Made by a program: the position numbers and the translations under genes
Shown: in pieces, positions 54,349-63,319 of the stretch
Layout of the letters: the number at the start of each line of letters is the position of its first letter
Position numbering within the stretch: the stretch's first letter is position 1
Assembly (NCBI GenBank): GCA_014762645.1
Contig: JABURP010000068.1
Span: 62,001-126,000 of the forward strand
Direction: 5' to 3'
DNA length: 64,000 bases
DNA from: Crocinitomicaceae bacterium
GTDB taxonomy: Bacteria > Bacteroidota > Bacteroidia > Flavobacteriales_D > Crocinitomicaceae
The notes under the pieces: model-generated
Told to the model about the DNA's origin: nothing
Database searches by the model: none
The model's input: the letters and a program-made list of their open reading frames with translations, nothing else

Positions 54349-55068
54349 TTAAAAATTTAAAACGTCTTTCATTGTAAATACTCCCTTTTTCCCTACAATC
54401 CATTCTGCAGCCAACACACTTCCCAACCCAAATCCTTCTCTGTTATGAGCAGTATGAATCATTTCTATTTTATCAACAGAAGATTCGTACAAAACCTCAT
54501 GTGTCCCTGGGACCTTAGGTAAACGCAATGATTCGATTGAAAGTACGTTCTCATCTGTGATTTCAGATTTTTTAACATTCTCCCAACTTTTATATACGTT
54601 GTGATGTGCTATAAGGTCCTCTGCAATTGTAATTCCGGTTCCACTCGGAGCATCAAGTTTCTCTGTGTGGTGTGTTTCAACCAAAGAAGCCTTATAATCC
54701 GGAAACTTAGACATTATTTTAGCCAATTGGCGATTTAGTTCAAAAAAGATATTTACTCCCAAACTAAAATTCGTGGCGTACAGCATTGCGCCCTCATGAT
54801 CTATACAATAACTGCTTAAGGTTTCAAGATGATCATACCAACCAGTTGTTCCTATTACAATAGGTACGTCATTATCCAAACAATAACGGATATTCTCTTC
54901 AGCACTTTCCGGAATCGAGAACTCTATAACCACATCAGTATTAGAAAGGTCAAATCTCTCTTTGGGTTCATCCCGGGTAACCCGTGCCGTGATCTCATGC
55001 CCTCTCTCAAGAGCAATTTTTTCAATCACTTTCCCCATTTTTCCGTATCCGAAGAGCGCTATCCGCAT
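54349..55068 (-). CDS. dapB: 4-hydroxy-tetrahydrodipicolinate reductase
   Basis: A 239-residue cytoplasmic enzyme that reduces hydroxy-tetrahydrodipicolinate with NAD(P)H in lysine and diaminopimelate synthesis. N-terminal Rossmann motif ALFGYGKMGK; catalytic region ETHHTEKLDAPSGTG with the His pair and Lys; the C-terminal IEMIHTAHNREGFGLG block. Length is on the short side of normal, as in other Bacteroidota. It is first in the dapB-lepB-wbqC run and divergent from the lipoprotein gene at 55155. Confidence 0.97.
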   Translation of the reverse strand: MRIALFGYGKMGKVIEKIALERGHEITARVTRDEPKERFDLSNTDVVIEFSIPESAEENIRYCLDNDVPIVIGTTGWYDHLETLSSYCIDHEGAMLYATNFSLGVNIFFELNRQLAKIMSKFPDYKASLVETHHTEKLDAPSGTGITIAEDLIAHHNVYKSWENVKKSEITDENVLSIESLRLPKVPGTHEVLYESSVDKIEMIHTAHNREGFGLGSVLAAEWIVGKKGVFTMKDVLNF

Positions 55069-55154
55069 TTAAATGTTTTTGCGAAAATAAACAATATTTG
55101 AAAGTAAGCTTTCGCAGTAGAATTTTTAACTTTAACCTGAATTATAGATCACCT

Positions 55155-55805
55155 ATGAAATACACATTTCTAGTATTATTCGGAGCACTAGTTGCTTCTT
55201 GTACCGGAGAAAAGAGTCCTTCTGATAAAGATCTGGACATTGAACAAGAGTTCGAAGAACTTTCTGATGAACTTTTGGGGGATGATACAGACAATCCTGT
55301 ATGGACTATGCGATCTGATTCGGCGTTTTTTGAAATGGAAGTTCCAACTCAAATGGAACCCAATGAAAGATTAAATCCTATCGCCAAACTTAAATATGGC
55401 TACGTTGGTAAATTTGAAGGTGAAGTTAAAGAACACTTCGTCATTGTACTGGTAGAAGAATTACCTGATGATGTTGAAGGAAAGGACGTTGACATTGTCG
55501 GATTTACAGAGGCTTATATTGATAGTTTGATGGATAGTAAGGAAAGTTATGAAATACTAAATGAGCCCGCGCTAGAATCGATTAATGAGATGGATGCAAT
55601 CGTTCATGAATTAAGAGCTTCTTTAATAGGTACTAACGACTCATTGGTAGATATCTATTATATGTTAGGTGTATATTTAGGTGAGCGCGCTATCTATCAG
55701 GTATTAACCTGGACACTTATGGATCAGAAAGATGATTTTAGAAGTGATATGCGCCGAATGATTTACTCTTTTAGCGAATTGAAAGAGGAAGAAGAATTTG
55801 ATTAG
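55155..55805 (+). CDS. Putative lipoprotein, function unknown
   Basis: A 216-residue predicted lipoprotein. The frame opens at TTG 55098, but ATG 55155 begins the signal (MKYTFLVLFGALVASC, Cys16) and is preferred. A Glu/Asp-rich linker follows. The rest is a mixed alpha/beta domain (FEMEVPTQMEPNERLNP, then KEHFVIVLVEELPDD) reminiscent of small Bacteroidota PsbP-like or NTF2-like lipoproteins, but I cannot name a family. It lies 20 bp upstream of ettA and is probably co-transcribed with it. A TAACTTTA stretch around 55128-55135 may be its -7 box. Confidence 0.75.
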   Translation: MKYTFLVLFGALVASCTGEKSPSDKDLDIEQEFEELSDELLGDDTDNPVWTMRSDSAFFEMEVPTQMEPNERLNPIAKLKYGYVGKFEGEVKEHFVIVLVEELPDDVEGKDVDIVGFTEAYIDSLMDSKESYEILNEPALESINEMDAIVHELRASLIGTNDSLVDIYYMLGVYLGERAIYQVLTWTLMDQKDDFRSDMRRMIYSFSELKEEEEFD

Positions 55806-55825
55806 AAAAATTTAAAATTAGAAAG

Positions 55826-57514
55826 ATGTCAGACGACAAGAAGATTATATTTTCAATGGTTGGTGTTTCCAAATTAACACCACAGGGTAAACCCGTAATT
55901 AAGGATATTTACCTCTCCTTTTTCTACGGAGCGAAGATTGGAATAATTGGAGCTAATGGTTCGGGTAAATCAACCGTTTTAAAGATTATTGCCGGATTGG
56001 ATAAAGCGTATCAGGGAGAAGTGGTTTTTAACCAGGAATACTCCATTGGTTATTTGGCCCAGGAACCAGAGTTGGATCCGAATAAGACGGTAAAAGATAT
56101 TGTAAAGGAAGGCGTTCAAGAAACGGTAGATCTGCTTGAAGAATACGAAAAGATCAATGCCAGTTTCATGGATGAAGAGATCATGAATGATCCTGACAAG
56201 ATGAACAAGCTTATAGAAAAACAGGGGCAGGTTCAGGAGCGCATTTATCAATTAGATGCCTGGGAACTTGATAATAAATTGGAAAGAGCCATGGATGCGT
56301 TGAGGTGCCCACCAGAAGACCAGAAAGTAGATACACTTTCAGGGGGAGAAAGAAGACGTGTCGCACTTTGCAGGTTGCTCTTACAAAATCCTGATATCTT
56401 ATTGTTGGATGAGCCTACCAACCACCTTGATGCCGAGTCGGTTCTTTGGTTAGAACAATATTTACAACATTATCCGGGAACAGTGATCGCCATTACGCAC
56501 GACCGTTATTTCTTAGATAATGTAGCCGGTTGGATACTTGAGTTGGATCGCGGAGAAGGTATACCGTGGAAAGGTAACTATACTTCCTGGTTGGATCAAA
56601 AAACCAAGCGCATGGAGCAGGAGGAAAAACAAGCCAGCAAGCGCAAGAAAATGTTAGACCGAGAGTTGGAATGGGTCCGTATGAATCCAAAGGGACGTCA
56701 TGCTAAAAATAAAGCGCGTTTGAGCAATTACGATAAACTCCTGTCAGAGGAAGGAAAAGAAAAGGAACAGACACTGGAACTGCCAATTCCTAACGGACCG
56801 CGTTTGGGAACCAATGTAATAGATGCGGTGAACGTGGCAAAGGGATTTGATCAGAAATTACTATACGATAACCTGAACTTTTCATTGCCGCCTAACGGTA
56901 TTGTTGGAATTATTGGGCCAAACGGTGCCGGTAAAACGACCATTTTCAAGATGATTATGGGAGAGATCAAACCTGACAAAGGAGAGTTTAAAGTAGGAGA
57001 TACCGTGAAGATTGGTTACGTGGACCAGGATCATCAGGAAATGGACCCGGAAAAAACCGTTTTTGAAGTAGTAACAGGTGGTACAGAATTTATTGAAGTA
57101 GGGAAAGATAAAATTAACTCCCGGGCATATTTGAGTCGTTTTAATTTTAATGGATCTGACCAAAACAAAAAAGTGGGTGTATTATCCGGTGGTGAACGAA
57201 ACCGTCTTCATTTGGCAATGACCCTGAAAACGGAGGCAAATGTTCTGTTGTTGGATGAGCCAACCAATGATTTGGATGTAAATACCATCCGGGCTCTGGA
57301 AGAAGGAATTAACAATTTCGCAGGTTGCGTGGTTGTGATTTCTCACGATAGATGGTTTTTAGATAGGATTTGTACACATATTTTGGCTTTTGAAAACAAC
57401 TCAGAAGTGTATTGGTTTGAAGGCGCCTTCTCTGAATATGAGGAGAATAGGAAAAAGCGTCTTGGGGATGAAGGCCCGAAACGTGTGCGTTTCAAGAAGC
57501 TCATTGTCGACTGA
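55826..57514 (+). CDS. ettA: Energy-dependent translational throttle ABC-F protein EttA
   Basis: A 562-residue soluble ABC-F ATPase that binds the ribosomal E site and gates entry into elongation according to ATP/ADP. It has two nucleotide-binding domains. First: Walker A GANGSGKST near 41, signature LSGGERRRVALCRLL near 171, Walker B ILLLDEPTNHLD. Second: Walker A GPNGAGKTT near 368, signature LSGGERNRLHLAM, Walker B VLLLDEPTNDLD. The linker between them (about 245-330, Lys/Glu-rich) is the P-site tRNA interaction motif. Length and N terminus (KKIIFSMVGVSKLTP) are typical of EttA rather than Uup or antibiotic-resistance ABC-F proteins. Confidence 0.96.
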   Translation: MSDDKKIIFSMVGVSKLTPQGKPVIKDIYLSFFYGAKIGIIGANGSGKSTVLKIIAGLDKAYQGEVVFNQEYSIGYLAQEPELDPNKTVKDIVKEGVQETVDLLEEYEKINASFMDEEIMNDPDKMNKLIEKQGQVQERIYQLDAWELDNKLERAMDALRCPPEDQKVDTLSGGERRRVALCRLLLQNPDILLLDEPTNHLDAESVLWLEQYLQHYPGTVIAITHDRYFLDNVAGWILELDRGEGIPWKGNYTSWLDQKTKRMEQEEKQASKRKKMLDRELEWVRMNPKGRHAKNKARLSNYDKLLSEEGKEKEQTLELPIPNGPRLGTNVIDAVNVAKGFDQKLLYDNLNFSLPPNGIVGIIGPNGAGKTTIFKMIMGEIKPDKGEFKVGDTVKIGYVDQDHQEMDPEKTVFEVVTGGTEFIEVGKDKINSRAYLSRFNFNGSDQNKKVGVLSGGERNRLHLAMTLKTEANVLLLDEPTNDLDVNTIRALEEGINNFAGCVVVISHDRWFLDRICTHILAFENNSEVYWFEGAFSEYEENRKKRLGDEGPKRVRFKKLIVD

Positions 57515-57576
57515 TTCTTTTAATCACCCAACCCTTTAGTTGAATCATCCGTTCTGCCCATTGAAATGTTAACCAT

Positions 57577-57600
57577 GCAATGAGGAAAAATCCCTCATGC
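57577..57600 (+). terminator. Hairpin downstream of ettA, possible terminator
   Basis: ATGAGG (57580-57585) pairs with CCTCAT (57593-57598) around a 7-base AT-rich loop, extended by GC pairs with one bulged base. No long T-run follows, so it may act as a weak terminator or 3' stabiliser. Confidence 0.35.
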
Positions 57601-57608
57601 TCAAAACG

Positions 57609-57637
57609 TTGAGGGTTTCAAAATTGCATTATATTTG
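57609..57637 (+). promoter_or_regulatory. Bacteroidota-type promoter (TTG-N18-TATATTTG)
   Basis: TTG at 57609-57611 and TATATTTG at 57630-57637 are separated by 18 bases, matching the -33/-7 promoter pattern of Bacteroidota. It lies 24 bases before the lipoprotein ATG at 57662. This is the best complete promoter I found in the window. Confidence 0.65.
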
Positions 57638-57661
57638 ACCAAAATTAATTTTAAACTAGTT

Positions 57662-58579
57662 ATGAAAAGAAGAATTTTATCAGTCATGGCAATTGCAGCC
57701 GTTGCATTTGTTTCATGTAACAAAGATGAAGATGCTTCCACTGAATTAGGGGAAGCGACTATCAAAGGAAATGTATGGGCTGACCTGGATCAAACAGATA
57801 GTGATGTTGAAGGTGTTGAAGGTATGCAGGTTACCGTAGTTGTAAATACAGCAGACTGGGATCAACAACCAGTTCCTGGTTACAACTATGATGAGAAAGT
57901 TTATACCGCAACAACGCTTGCAAATGGTGATTACGAGTTGATCATCCCGGCAACAGATGACGGGTATAACATTACAATTGAGTTTGAAGATGTGTATACG
58001 ACAAGAACTACACCAACAGGAACTCAAGATGTTAAAGTAACCCGTGCTAACATCAACAAATTTATTTATAGTGGTGCGGTTATCACAACTAAAGATGAAG
58101 CTTCGGTTACTGTTGTTAATTCAAATAACCAGGCGCACGGTACCGCAACTATTCACGGAACAGTTTGGGTAGATACAGATGATACCTGGTGGGATGGAAC
58201 AGACCCTGGATACGTTAAATTTACTGGCAGTACGAATCCTACATTAAATCAGCAAAATGTAGTATGGAGATATGAAGCTGGAAATGCTCCATATAACTCT
58301 AATGACAACACAGTTTACACAGCTGCAATTAGTACAGCAGATGGTTCGTACACATTGACTGTGCCTACGGAGTCACTTACAGGAAACTATATTTTTATTG
58401 ACTGGGGTGTGCTTGATTTTATCGGAGATGGTAAAATCAATAATGCTGCAGGAACTGCAGATACTACATCATCTGGTGTATATACAGGATCAGGTATTCA
58501 GGATTTTAACGGATTCGGATACATTGATGGTGACATTGATGTAAACATGGATATCTTCCTAAACTTTCAACCACTATAG
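57662..58579 (+). CDS. Lipoprotein with two related beta-sandwich repeats
   Basis: A 305-residue predicted lipoprotein. The frame opens upstream at 57635, but ATG 57662 begins the lipoprotein signal (MKRRILSVMAIAAVAFVSC, Cys19) and follows the promoter. Two related modules start ATIKGNVWADLDQTDSD (about 30) and ATIHGTVWVDTDDTWWDG (about 160) and continue with a YTA(T/A)...DG(D/S)Y(E/T)L strand pair, like carboxypeptidase-regulatory or SdrD-B-type sandwiches. It is followed by a barrel-protein gene 54 bp away, which ends in an intrinsic terminator, so the two probably form one unit. Ligand unknown. Confidence 0.8.
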   Translation: MKRRILSVMAIAAVAFVSCNKDEDASTELGEATIKGNVWADLDQTDSDVEGVEGMQVTVVVNTADWDQQPVPGYNYDEKVYTATTLANGDYELIIPATDDGYNITIEFEDVYTTRTTPTGTQDVKVTRANINKFIYSGAVITTKDEASVTVVNSNNQAHGTATIHGTVWVDTDDTWWDGTDPGYVKFTGSTNPTLNQQNVVWRYEAGNAPYNSNDNTVYTAAISTADGSYTLTVPTESLTGNYIFIDWGVLDFIGDGKINNAAGTADTTSSGVYTGSGIQDFNGFGYIDGDIDVNMDIFLNFQPL

Positions 58580-58633
58580 TCGTTTGAATAATTTACGATT
58601 AAATTGAATTATTAACTCAAAACGATTTTTAGA

Positions 58634-59524
58634 ATGAAGAAAGTACTAGGTATTGCTTGTGCATTGTGTATCGGGGTTGCTGCCTCAGCACAAAACGAGC
58701 AAATTCAAAATAAAAAAGGTGTCGACATTATGCCCGTAAGCGGAGAATACTCTGTAGGTATTGGTGTTGGACTGAACTCAGTAACTGGATGGATTGGTTC
58801 TATGTTTGGATATACGGGCTATAACAGCTTTTCTCAAACGTATGTAAACAATCCATTATTCTCAGGAACTCCTATAAGTATCTGGGGTAAATACATGGTG
58901 TCAGACGATAATGCGCTAAGAATGTCATTATCAAATACCGGAATAGATAACACGAATCTTTACAACGTTTTTGATGACAGATCAAATAATCCTGATTCAA
59001 TGGTTGTGGACAAAAGAAGGATCAATTCATCTACAACGTATCTTTCAGCTGGATGGGAATTCAGAAGAGGAAAAACCAGGCTTAGAGGTTTGTACGGTGG
59101 TGATGCAGTTATCTCATGGGCAAACAGCCATGACCATTTCGTATATGGTAACAGTTTAACTGCTGGAAACCTTACTCCAACTCAGGCAGCGGCTATGCCG
59201 GCCTGGAACGCTACATGGGGTAGAACTACTCAGGTAAGAAACGGAGCTACATTCGGAATTGGAGTGAGAGCTTTTGTTGGCGTTGAGTATTTCATTGCTC
59301 CTAAAATCTGTATCGGTACAGAGTTTGGATGGAGTGCCAGATACGAAGTAACCGGAGAAAGTAAAGTGGATTACGAAAGATTTGATCCATTTATTGACAC
59401 AGACGGCGACGGATCCCCGGATGGTGCTGTTAGAACACATACAGAAACTACTCTTGGTAGCAGAACATGGTCAACCGGATTGGATAACTTCAATACGCAG
59501 TTGTACTTTAATTTCTACTTCTAA
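58634..59524 (+). CDS. Outer-membrane beta-barrel protein
   Basis: A 296-residue protein with signal peptide MKKVLGIACALCIGVAASAQ. The mature part is a chain of amphipathic beta-strands rich in Gly, Tyr and Trp (GEYSVGIGVGLNSVTGW, STTYLSAGWEFRRGKTRLRG, GATFGIGVRAFVGVEYF), ending in Phe (LYFNFYF), the usual beta-signal for outer-membrane insertion. A small DTDGDGSPDG stretch near 257-266 looks like a calcium-type loop. It is downstream of the two-repeat lipoprotein and ends in a strong terminator. Function unknown. Confidence 0.85.
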   Translation: MKKVLGIACALCIGVAASAQNEQIQNKKGVDIMPVSGEYSVGIGVGLNSVTGWIGSMFGYTGYNSFSQTYVNNPLFSGTPISIWGKYMVSDDNALRMSLSNTGIDNTNLYNVFDDRSNNPDSMVVDKRRINSSTTYLSAGWEFRRGKTRLRGLYGGDAVISWANSHDHFVYGNSLTAGNLTPTQAAAMPAWNATWGRTTQVRNGATFGIGVRAFVGVEYFIAPKICIGTEFGWSARYEVTGESKVDYERFDPFIDTDGDGSPDGAVRTHTETTLGSRTWSTGLDNFNTQLYFNFYF

Positions 59525-59549
59525 GAAGTAAATACGTATTAAAAATAAG

Positions 59550-59579
59550 AACCCCGGTCACGCGATCGGGGTTTTTTTA
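59550..59579 (+). terminator. Strong intrinsic terminator after the barrel gene
   Basis: AACCCCGGTC (59550-59559) pairs with GATCGGGGTT (59564-59573): 10 bp, one G-T pair, an ACGC loop, then a run of T to 59578. Confidence 0.95.
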
Positions 59580-59593
59580 TGCAAAGAACTTAC

Positions 59594-59601
59594 TACCTTT
59601 G
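59594..59601 (+). promoter_or_regulatory. -7 promoter box for the cystathionine beta-synthase gene
   Basis: TACCTTTG matches TAnnTTTG, 19 bases before the ATG at 59621. The -33 position falls in the T-tract of the upstream terminator, so the two signals overlap. Confidence 0.5.
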
Positions 59602-59620
59602 CATACATTAAATTGCTATC

Positions 59621-60982
59621 ATGAAATATTTCAACAACGTACTTGAAACCATTGGAAACACTCCACTAATCAAATTAAATAAGATTCCAAAGGACATTGA
59701 TGCCCTGATTTTAGCCAAGGTTGAAACCACCAATCCGGGGAACTCTGTAAAAGACCGAATGGCGCTTAAAATGATAGAAGATGCCGAAGAACAAGGTCTT
59801 ATCAAGCCCGGTGGAACAGTAATTGAAGGAACTTCCGGAAATACTGGTATGGGACTGGCTCTCGCTTGTATCGCCAAAGGGTATAAACTGGTGTGTGTGT
59901 TAAGTGATAAGCAATCAAAAGAAAAAATGGATATCCTGAGAGCTGTGGGAGCTGAGGTTGTTGTATGCCCAACTAATGTAGAACCAGAAGATCCACGGTC
60001 TTATTATTCCGTGTCAAAGAGATTGGCAGAAGAAACGCCCAACTCATGGTATGTTAATCAGTACGATAACCCATCAAACACAGTAGCACACTACGAGCAA
60101 ACCGGCCCGGAGTTATGGGAACAAACCGAAGGAAAGATTACCCATTTTGTAGTTGGAGTAGGTACAGGTGGAACCATTTCAGGAGTAGGAAAATACCTGA
60201 AAGAAAAGAATCCGGACGTACAAATCCTTGGTATTGATACCTATGGATCTGTATTTAAAAAATACCACGAAACCGGAATTTTTGATGAAAATGAGATCTA
60301 TCCCTACATCACAGAAGGTATTGGTGAGGATATACTACCAAAGAATGTTGATTTTTCAGTGATTGATCATTTTGAAAAGGTCACGGATAGAGATGCTGCT
60401 ATCTATACAAGAAAACTGGCAAGGGAAGAAGGTATTTTTGTAGGTAACTCTGCGGGAGCAGCAATAGCAGGTATTTTACAGATGAAGGACCGATTTAAGA
60501 AGGGGGACGTGGTTGTGGTTTTATTCCACGATCATGGTAGCCGATACGTTGGTAAAATGTTCAATGATGACTGGATGCGGGAAAGAGGATTCCTGGAAGA
60601 AGGATTTAAAAATGCAAGGGATTTGGCCAATACTCACGGAGAAGAAGAACTCGTTACCTGTGGATCTGAAGAATTGGTATCGCATGCTGTTGCCAAGATG
60701 AAAGCGCAAAACATTTCTCAGATCCCAATTACAAAAAACGGTGAATTTGTTGGTTATGTGGATGAAACGAAACTATATCAACAGTTGATTGATGAGTCTA
60801 TTGAAATGGATACGCCATTGAGCAAGGTGATGGAGCCACCACTTCCTGTTGTTCCAGCCTCTGCAAAAATTGAAGAAATTTCCGGAAAAATTAACCGACA
60901 GGTGCCGGCAGTTCTGGTTGATCTGGGTGACGGTAAATACCATATTCTGACACGTCACGACCTGATTACTACGTTGGCATAA
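59621..60982 (+). CDS. cbs: Cystathionine beta-synthase (PLP enzyme with CBS-domain pair)
   Basis: A 453-residue cytoplasmic PLP enzyme condensing serine (or O-acetylserine) with homocysteine (or sulfide). The catalytic core (1-325) has IGNTPLIKLN, the PLP lysine Lys44 in GNSVKDRMA, the substrate loop EGTSGNTGMGLA, the phosphate loop VGTGGTISG, and VLFHDHGSRY. Two CBS domains follow (about 335-453), the regulatory Bateman module of cystathionine beta-synthase. Cysteine synthase activity cannot be excluded. Its stop overlaps the next start (TAATG), so the BtuF-like protein is translationally coupled. Confidence 0.9.
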   Translation: MKYFNNVLETIGNTPLIKLNKIPKDIDALILAKVETTNPGNSVKDRMALKMIEDAEEQGLIKPGGTVIEGTSGNTGMGLALACIAKGYKLVCVLSDKQSKEKMDILRAVGAEVVVCPTNVEPEDPRSYYSVSKRLAEETPNSWYVNQYDNPSNTVAHYEQTGPELWEQTEGKITHFVVGVGTGGTISGVGKYLKEKNPDVQILGIDTYGSVFKKYHETGIFDENEIYPYITEGIGEDILPKNVDFSVIDHFEKVTDRDAAIYTRKLAREEGIFVGNSAGAAIAGILQMKDRFKKGDVVVVLFHDHGSRYVGKMFNDDWMRERGFLEEGFKNARDLANTHGEEELVTCGSEELVSHAVAKMKAQNISQIPITKNGEFVGYVDETKLYQQLIDESIEMDTPLSKVMEPPLPVVPASAKIEEISGKINRQVPAVLVDLGDGKYHILTRHDLITTLA

Positions 60983-61746
60983 TGATATCGCTGAAAGATC
61001 AGTTGGGTAATTTAGTGCAACTCAATGCACCCGCTCAACGGATTGTCTCACTGGTTCCTTCTCAGACTGAACTATTGCAACATTATGGTTTGGAAAATGA
61101 AACCGTTGGGATTACCAAATTTTGTGTTCATCCACGAGAATGGTTCAAAAATAAAGAGCGAATCGGTGGAACCAAGAACGTAGATATCGAGAAGGTCAAA
61201 AAGCTGAATCCGGATCTCATTATTGGGAACAAAGAAGAAAACACACCTGACGATATTCACGCCCTTCAAAAGGACTTTCCCGTATATATAAGTGATATCG
61301 TAACATTTGATGACGCGTTTCAGATGATGAAGGATGTGGGCATATTATGCGGAAAAGAACAAGTTGCCGTCGATTTGATTGATGCTATTCGAGAAGATGT
61401 TGAGGATTTCCCGAAATTTTCAGGAACCGTGCTGTACGCTATATGGAAAGACCCATATATGGTTTGCGGAACACATAACTTTATCCACTCTGTATTAGAA
61501 AAGATTGGTTTAACCAATTTAATCAAAGAACCACGGTATGTGGAGATAACCAAAGAGGAAATTATAGCGTTAAATCCTGACTACCTTCTTCTCAGCAGTG
61601 AACCTTATCCATTCTCCACAAAAAATATTTTGGAATTCAGGACATTAGAAGACACGCGTATATTTTTGGTAGACGGAGAGATTTTTTCCTGGTACGGATC
61701 CCGAATGCTGAAAATGAAAGACTACTTTAAGGAGTTAGCGCTTTAA
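60982..61746 (+). CDS. BtuF-like helical-backbone metal-receptor protein without signal peptide
   Basis: A 254-residue protein of the TroA/BtuF-type periplasmic binding fold: RIVSLVPSQTELLQHYGL, GITKFCVHPREWFKNK, IEKVKKLNPDLIIGNKEEN, and the C-terminal lobe NPDYLLLSSEPYPF. It starts MISLKDQLGNL with no signal sequence or lipobox, so it should stay in the cytoplasm, unlike a transporter's binding protein. The ATG at 60982 overlaps the preceding stop, so alternative upstream starts are excluded. The 3' end shares a TTAA with the convergent gene. Cobalamin or heme binding is possible. Confidence 0.87.
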   Translation: MISLKDQLGNLVQLNAPAQRIVSLVPSQTELLQHYGLENETVGITKFCVHPREWFKNKERIGGTKNVDIEKVKKLNPDLIIGNKEENTPDDIHALQKDFPVYISDIVTFDDAFQMMKDVGILCGKEQVAVDLIDAIREDVEDFPKFSGTVLYAIWKDPYMVCGTHNFIHSVLEKIGLTNLIKEPRYVEITKEEIIALNPDYLLLSSEPYPFSTKNILEFRTLEDTRIFLVDGEIFSWYGSRMLKMKDYFKELAL

Positions 61747-63143
61747 GAATCGGTAGCGACATCAATAGCCAGGGAGATAAAGTAAAAACTCTCTCTCGCA
61801 AACAAGAGACTTTCAATTACACTTTGCCCTTCACGATTTTTCATTTGTACTTTCCCACTCGCTTTAATTTTTGAGTTGCTCTCTTTGGTCAATTGAAAAT
61901 TAATTTGCTCCACATTAGCGAGTGCGTGAAGATCATCCATCATATCCTTAGCTACAGCCATTCCTACTTTCTTCATCAAATCTCCCGGAGGGTTAGCTTC
62001 GTCCTCCATAAACTTTGTATTATCCAGTAAAGGTTCTATTTGAAGCTGCATGGCAAAACAAACACCCTCATCCTTATTTTCCTTAAGGTTAACCGGACTC
62101 TGGTAGAGTTCAAAGATTTCCTTATTGAGTTCATATTTGAAGAAAGTTCCCTCTTCTGTGGCAAGAATATGAGCAGTAGTGTCTAATCTTATTTTTTCCT
62201 GTGCCACGAGTGTGTCAATAAAGTCATACCATACTTTGTTATTTACCATATCAAAGTGGAGTTGCATTTCAGGGTATTTCTTAAATGGAAATTTATAATT
62301 AAAACTTCCGTCTACCATAAACATATTCACACCGTCATAGTCCAGTGCCATTTGTTTATATTCCGGTATACCTTCTATTTTTTCCTTACTAAACCAGTAA
62401 ATACTATTGAATACATTGAGGCTTGATCGCAGTGAAAATGCAACGTCTTCGTCTAAGGCATAGGCAATAGTAGGAACATCTTCAAACCCACTCACTGGGG
62501 TAAACTCTCCTCCTATATCTACGTGATCCTGGTGAAAATCAAAACTTAAATGTCCATCAATTAGTTCGTTCTCAAAATCAGCTGATGGAGGAATGAAATA
62601 ACAATTAATTTCTTTATCGGCTTTGAAGAATTTTCTCAGATCTACTCGGGAGGTAAATGGTTTTATTTCTTTCCGTGCAATTTGTACAAGACGCTCATCC
62701 ATTTTTTCCTGGTGCATGGATGTCGACAATTGAAGAATGGCATAACCATTTGACATGGCCATGTGCGTGTCTTTCAATTTGGTTTGAACATACGTTTTGA
62801 ATTTATCCTTGTCAGAGTAGGCAATAACTGCAATCCAAATATACTCATCTGCCCATTGCTCCCTGAAAAGGACGATCTTGGAGAAATAATCGATTCCTGT
62901 CTCAATTTCTACTTCTTCGAAGTCGATATTCTCCATGACATAAGCCTCATTAAAGATGCGCTGGTATGCAAATTCAGCAATGAAGTTGACGTTATTCACT
63001 TCAATGACAATGTCACTTTCCTGAGGAATGTAAGCGTAAATGTCCGTGCCTTTTTCAGTGACAAAATTTCTACCCGCTATCCATGTAATTGGGAAAATGC
63101 TCAAAAGAACAACAATAGCTGCGTATTTCTTCACCCGTCTCAT
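61743..63143 (-). CDS. Membrane-anchored protein, function unknown
   Basis: A 466-residue protein. The N terminus has one hydrophobic segment (about 8-24, YAAIVVLLSIFPITWIAG), probably an uncleaved anchor or signal. The rest is extracytoplasmic alternating beta/alpha sequence with segments such as IPQESDIVIEVNNVNFIAEF, LATEEGTFFKYELNKEIFEL and DMMDDLHALANVEQINFQLTK. The DIVIEVNN start and the two-fold feel resemble DUF3352-type proteins, but I cannot confirm this. Its stop overlaps that of the BtuF-like gene. Confidence 0.78.
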   Translation of the reverse strand: MRRVKKYAAIVVLLSIFPITWIAGRNFVTEKGTDIYAYIPQESDIVIEVNNVNFIAEFAYQRIFNEAYVMENIDFEEVEIETGIDYFSKIVLFREQWADEYIWIAVIAYSDKDKFKTYVQTKLKDTHMAMSNGYAILQLSTSMHQEKMDERLVQIARKEIKPFTSRVDLRKFFKADKEINCYFIPPSADFENELIDGHLSFDFHQDHVDIGGEFTPVSGFEDVPTIAYALDEDVAFSLRSSLNVFNSIYWFSKEKIEGIPEYKQMALDYDGVNMFMVDGSFNYKFPFKKYPEMQLHFDMVNNKVWYDFIDTLVAQEKIRLDTTAHILATEEGTFFKYELNKEIFELYQSPVNLKENKDEGVCFAMQLQIEPLLDNTKFMEDEANPPGDLMKKVGMAVAKDMMDDLHALANVEQINFQLTKESNSKIKASGKVQMKNREGQSVIESLLFARESFYFISLAIDVATDS

Positions 63144-63319
63144 GAAGTGGTAAATTTAAACATATTCCCAAATTATCCTGTGAGCACTTTAATTAATTTG
63201 AAATAAATGTTTTAAGCGGGATTTAAATGAATGAGAAAGAACAAATTGCTTTCACATTTGTTAACACATTGAGATGAAATGCAACATAGTTATTCCCGTC
63301 TAAATAAAGAAAAATCAAT
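63144..63319. other. Divergent intergenic region
   Basis: About 175 bases between the unknown membrane protein and the msrBA gene. It presumably holds both promoters, but no clear -33/-7 pair was recognised. No hairpin or small gene was seen. Confidence 0.4.
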
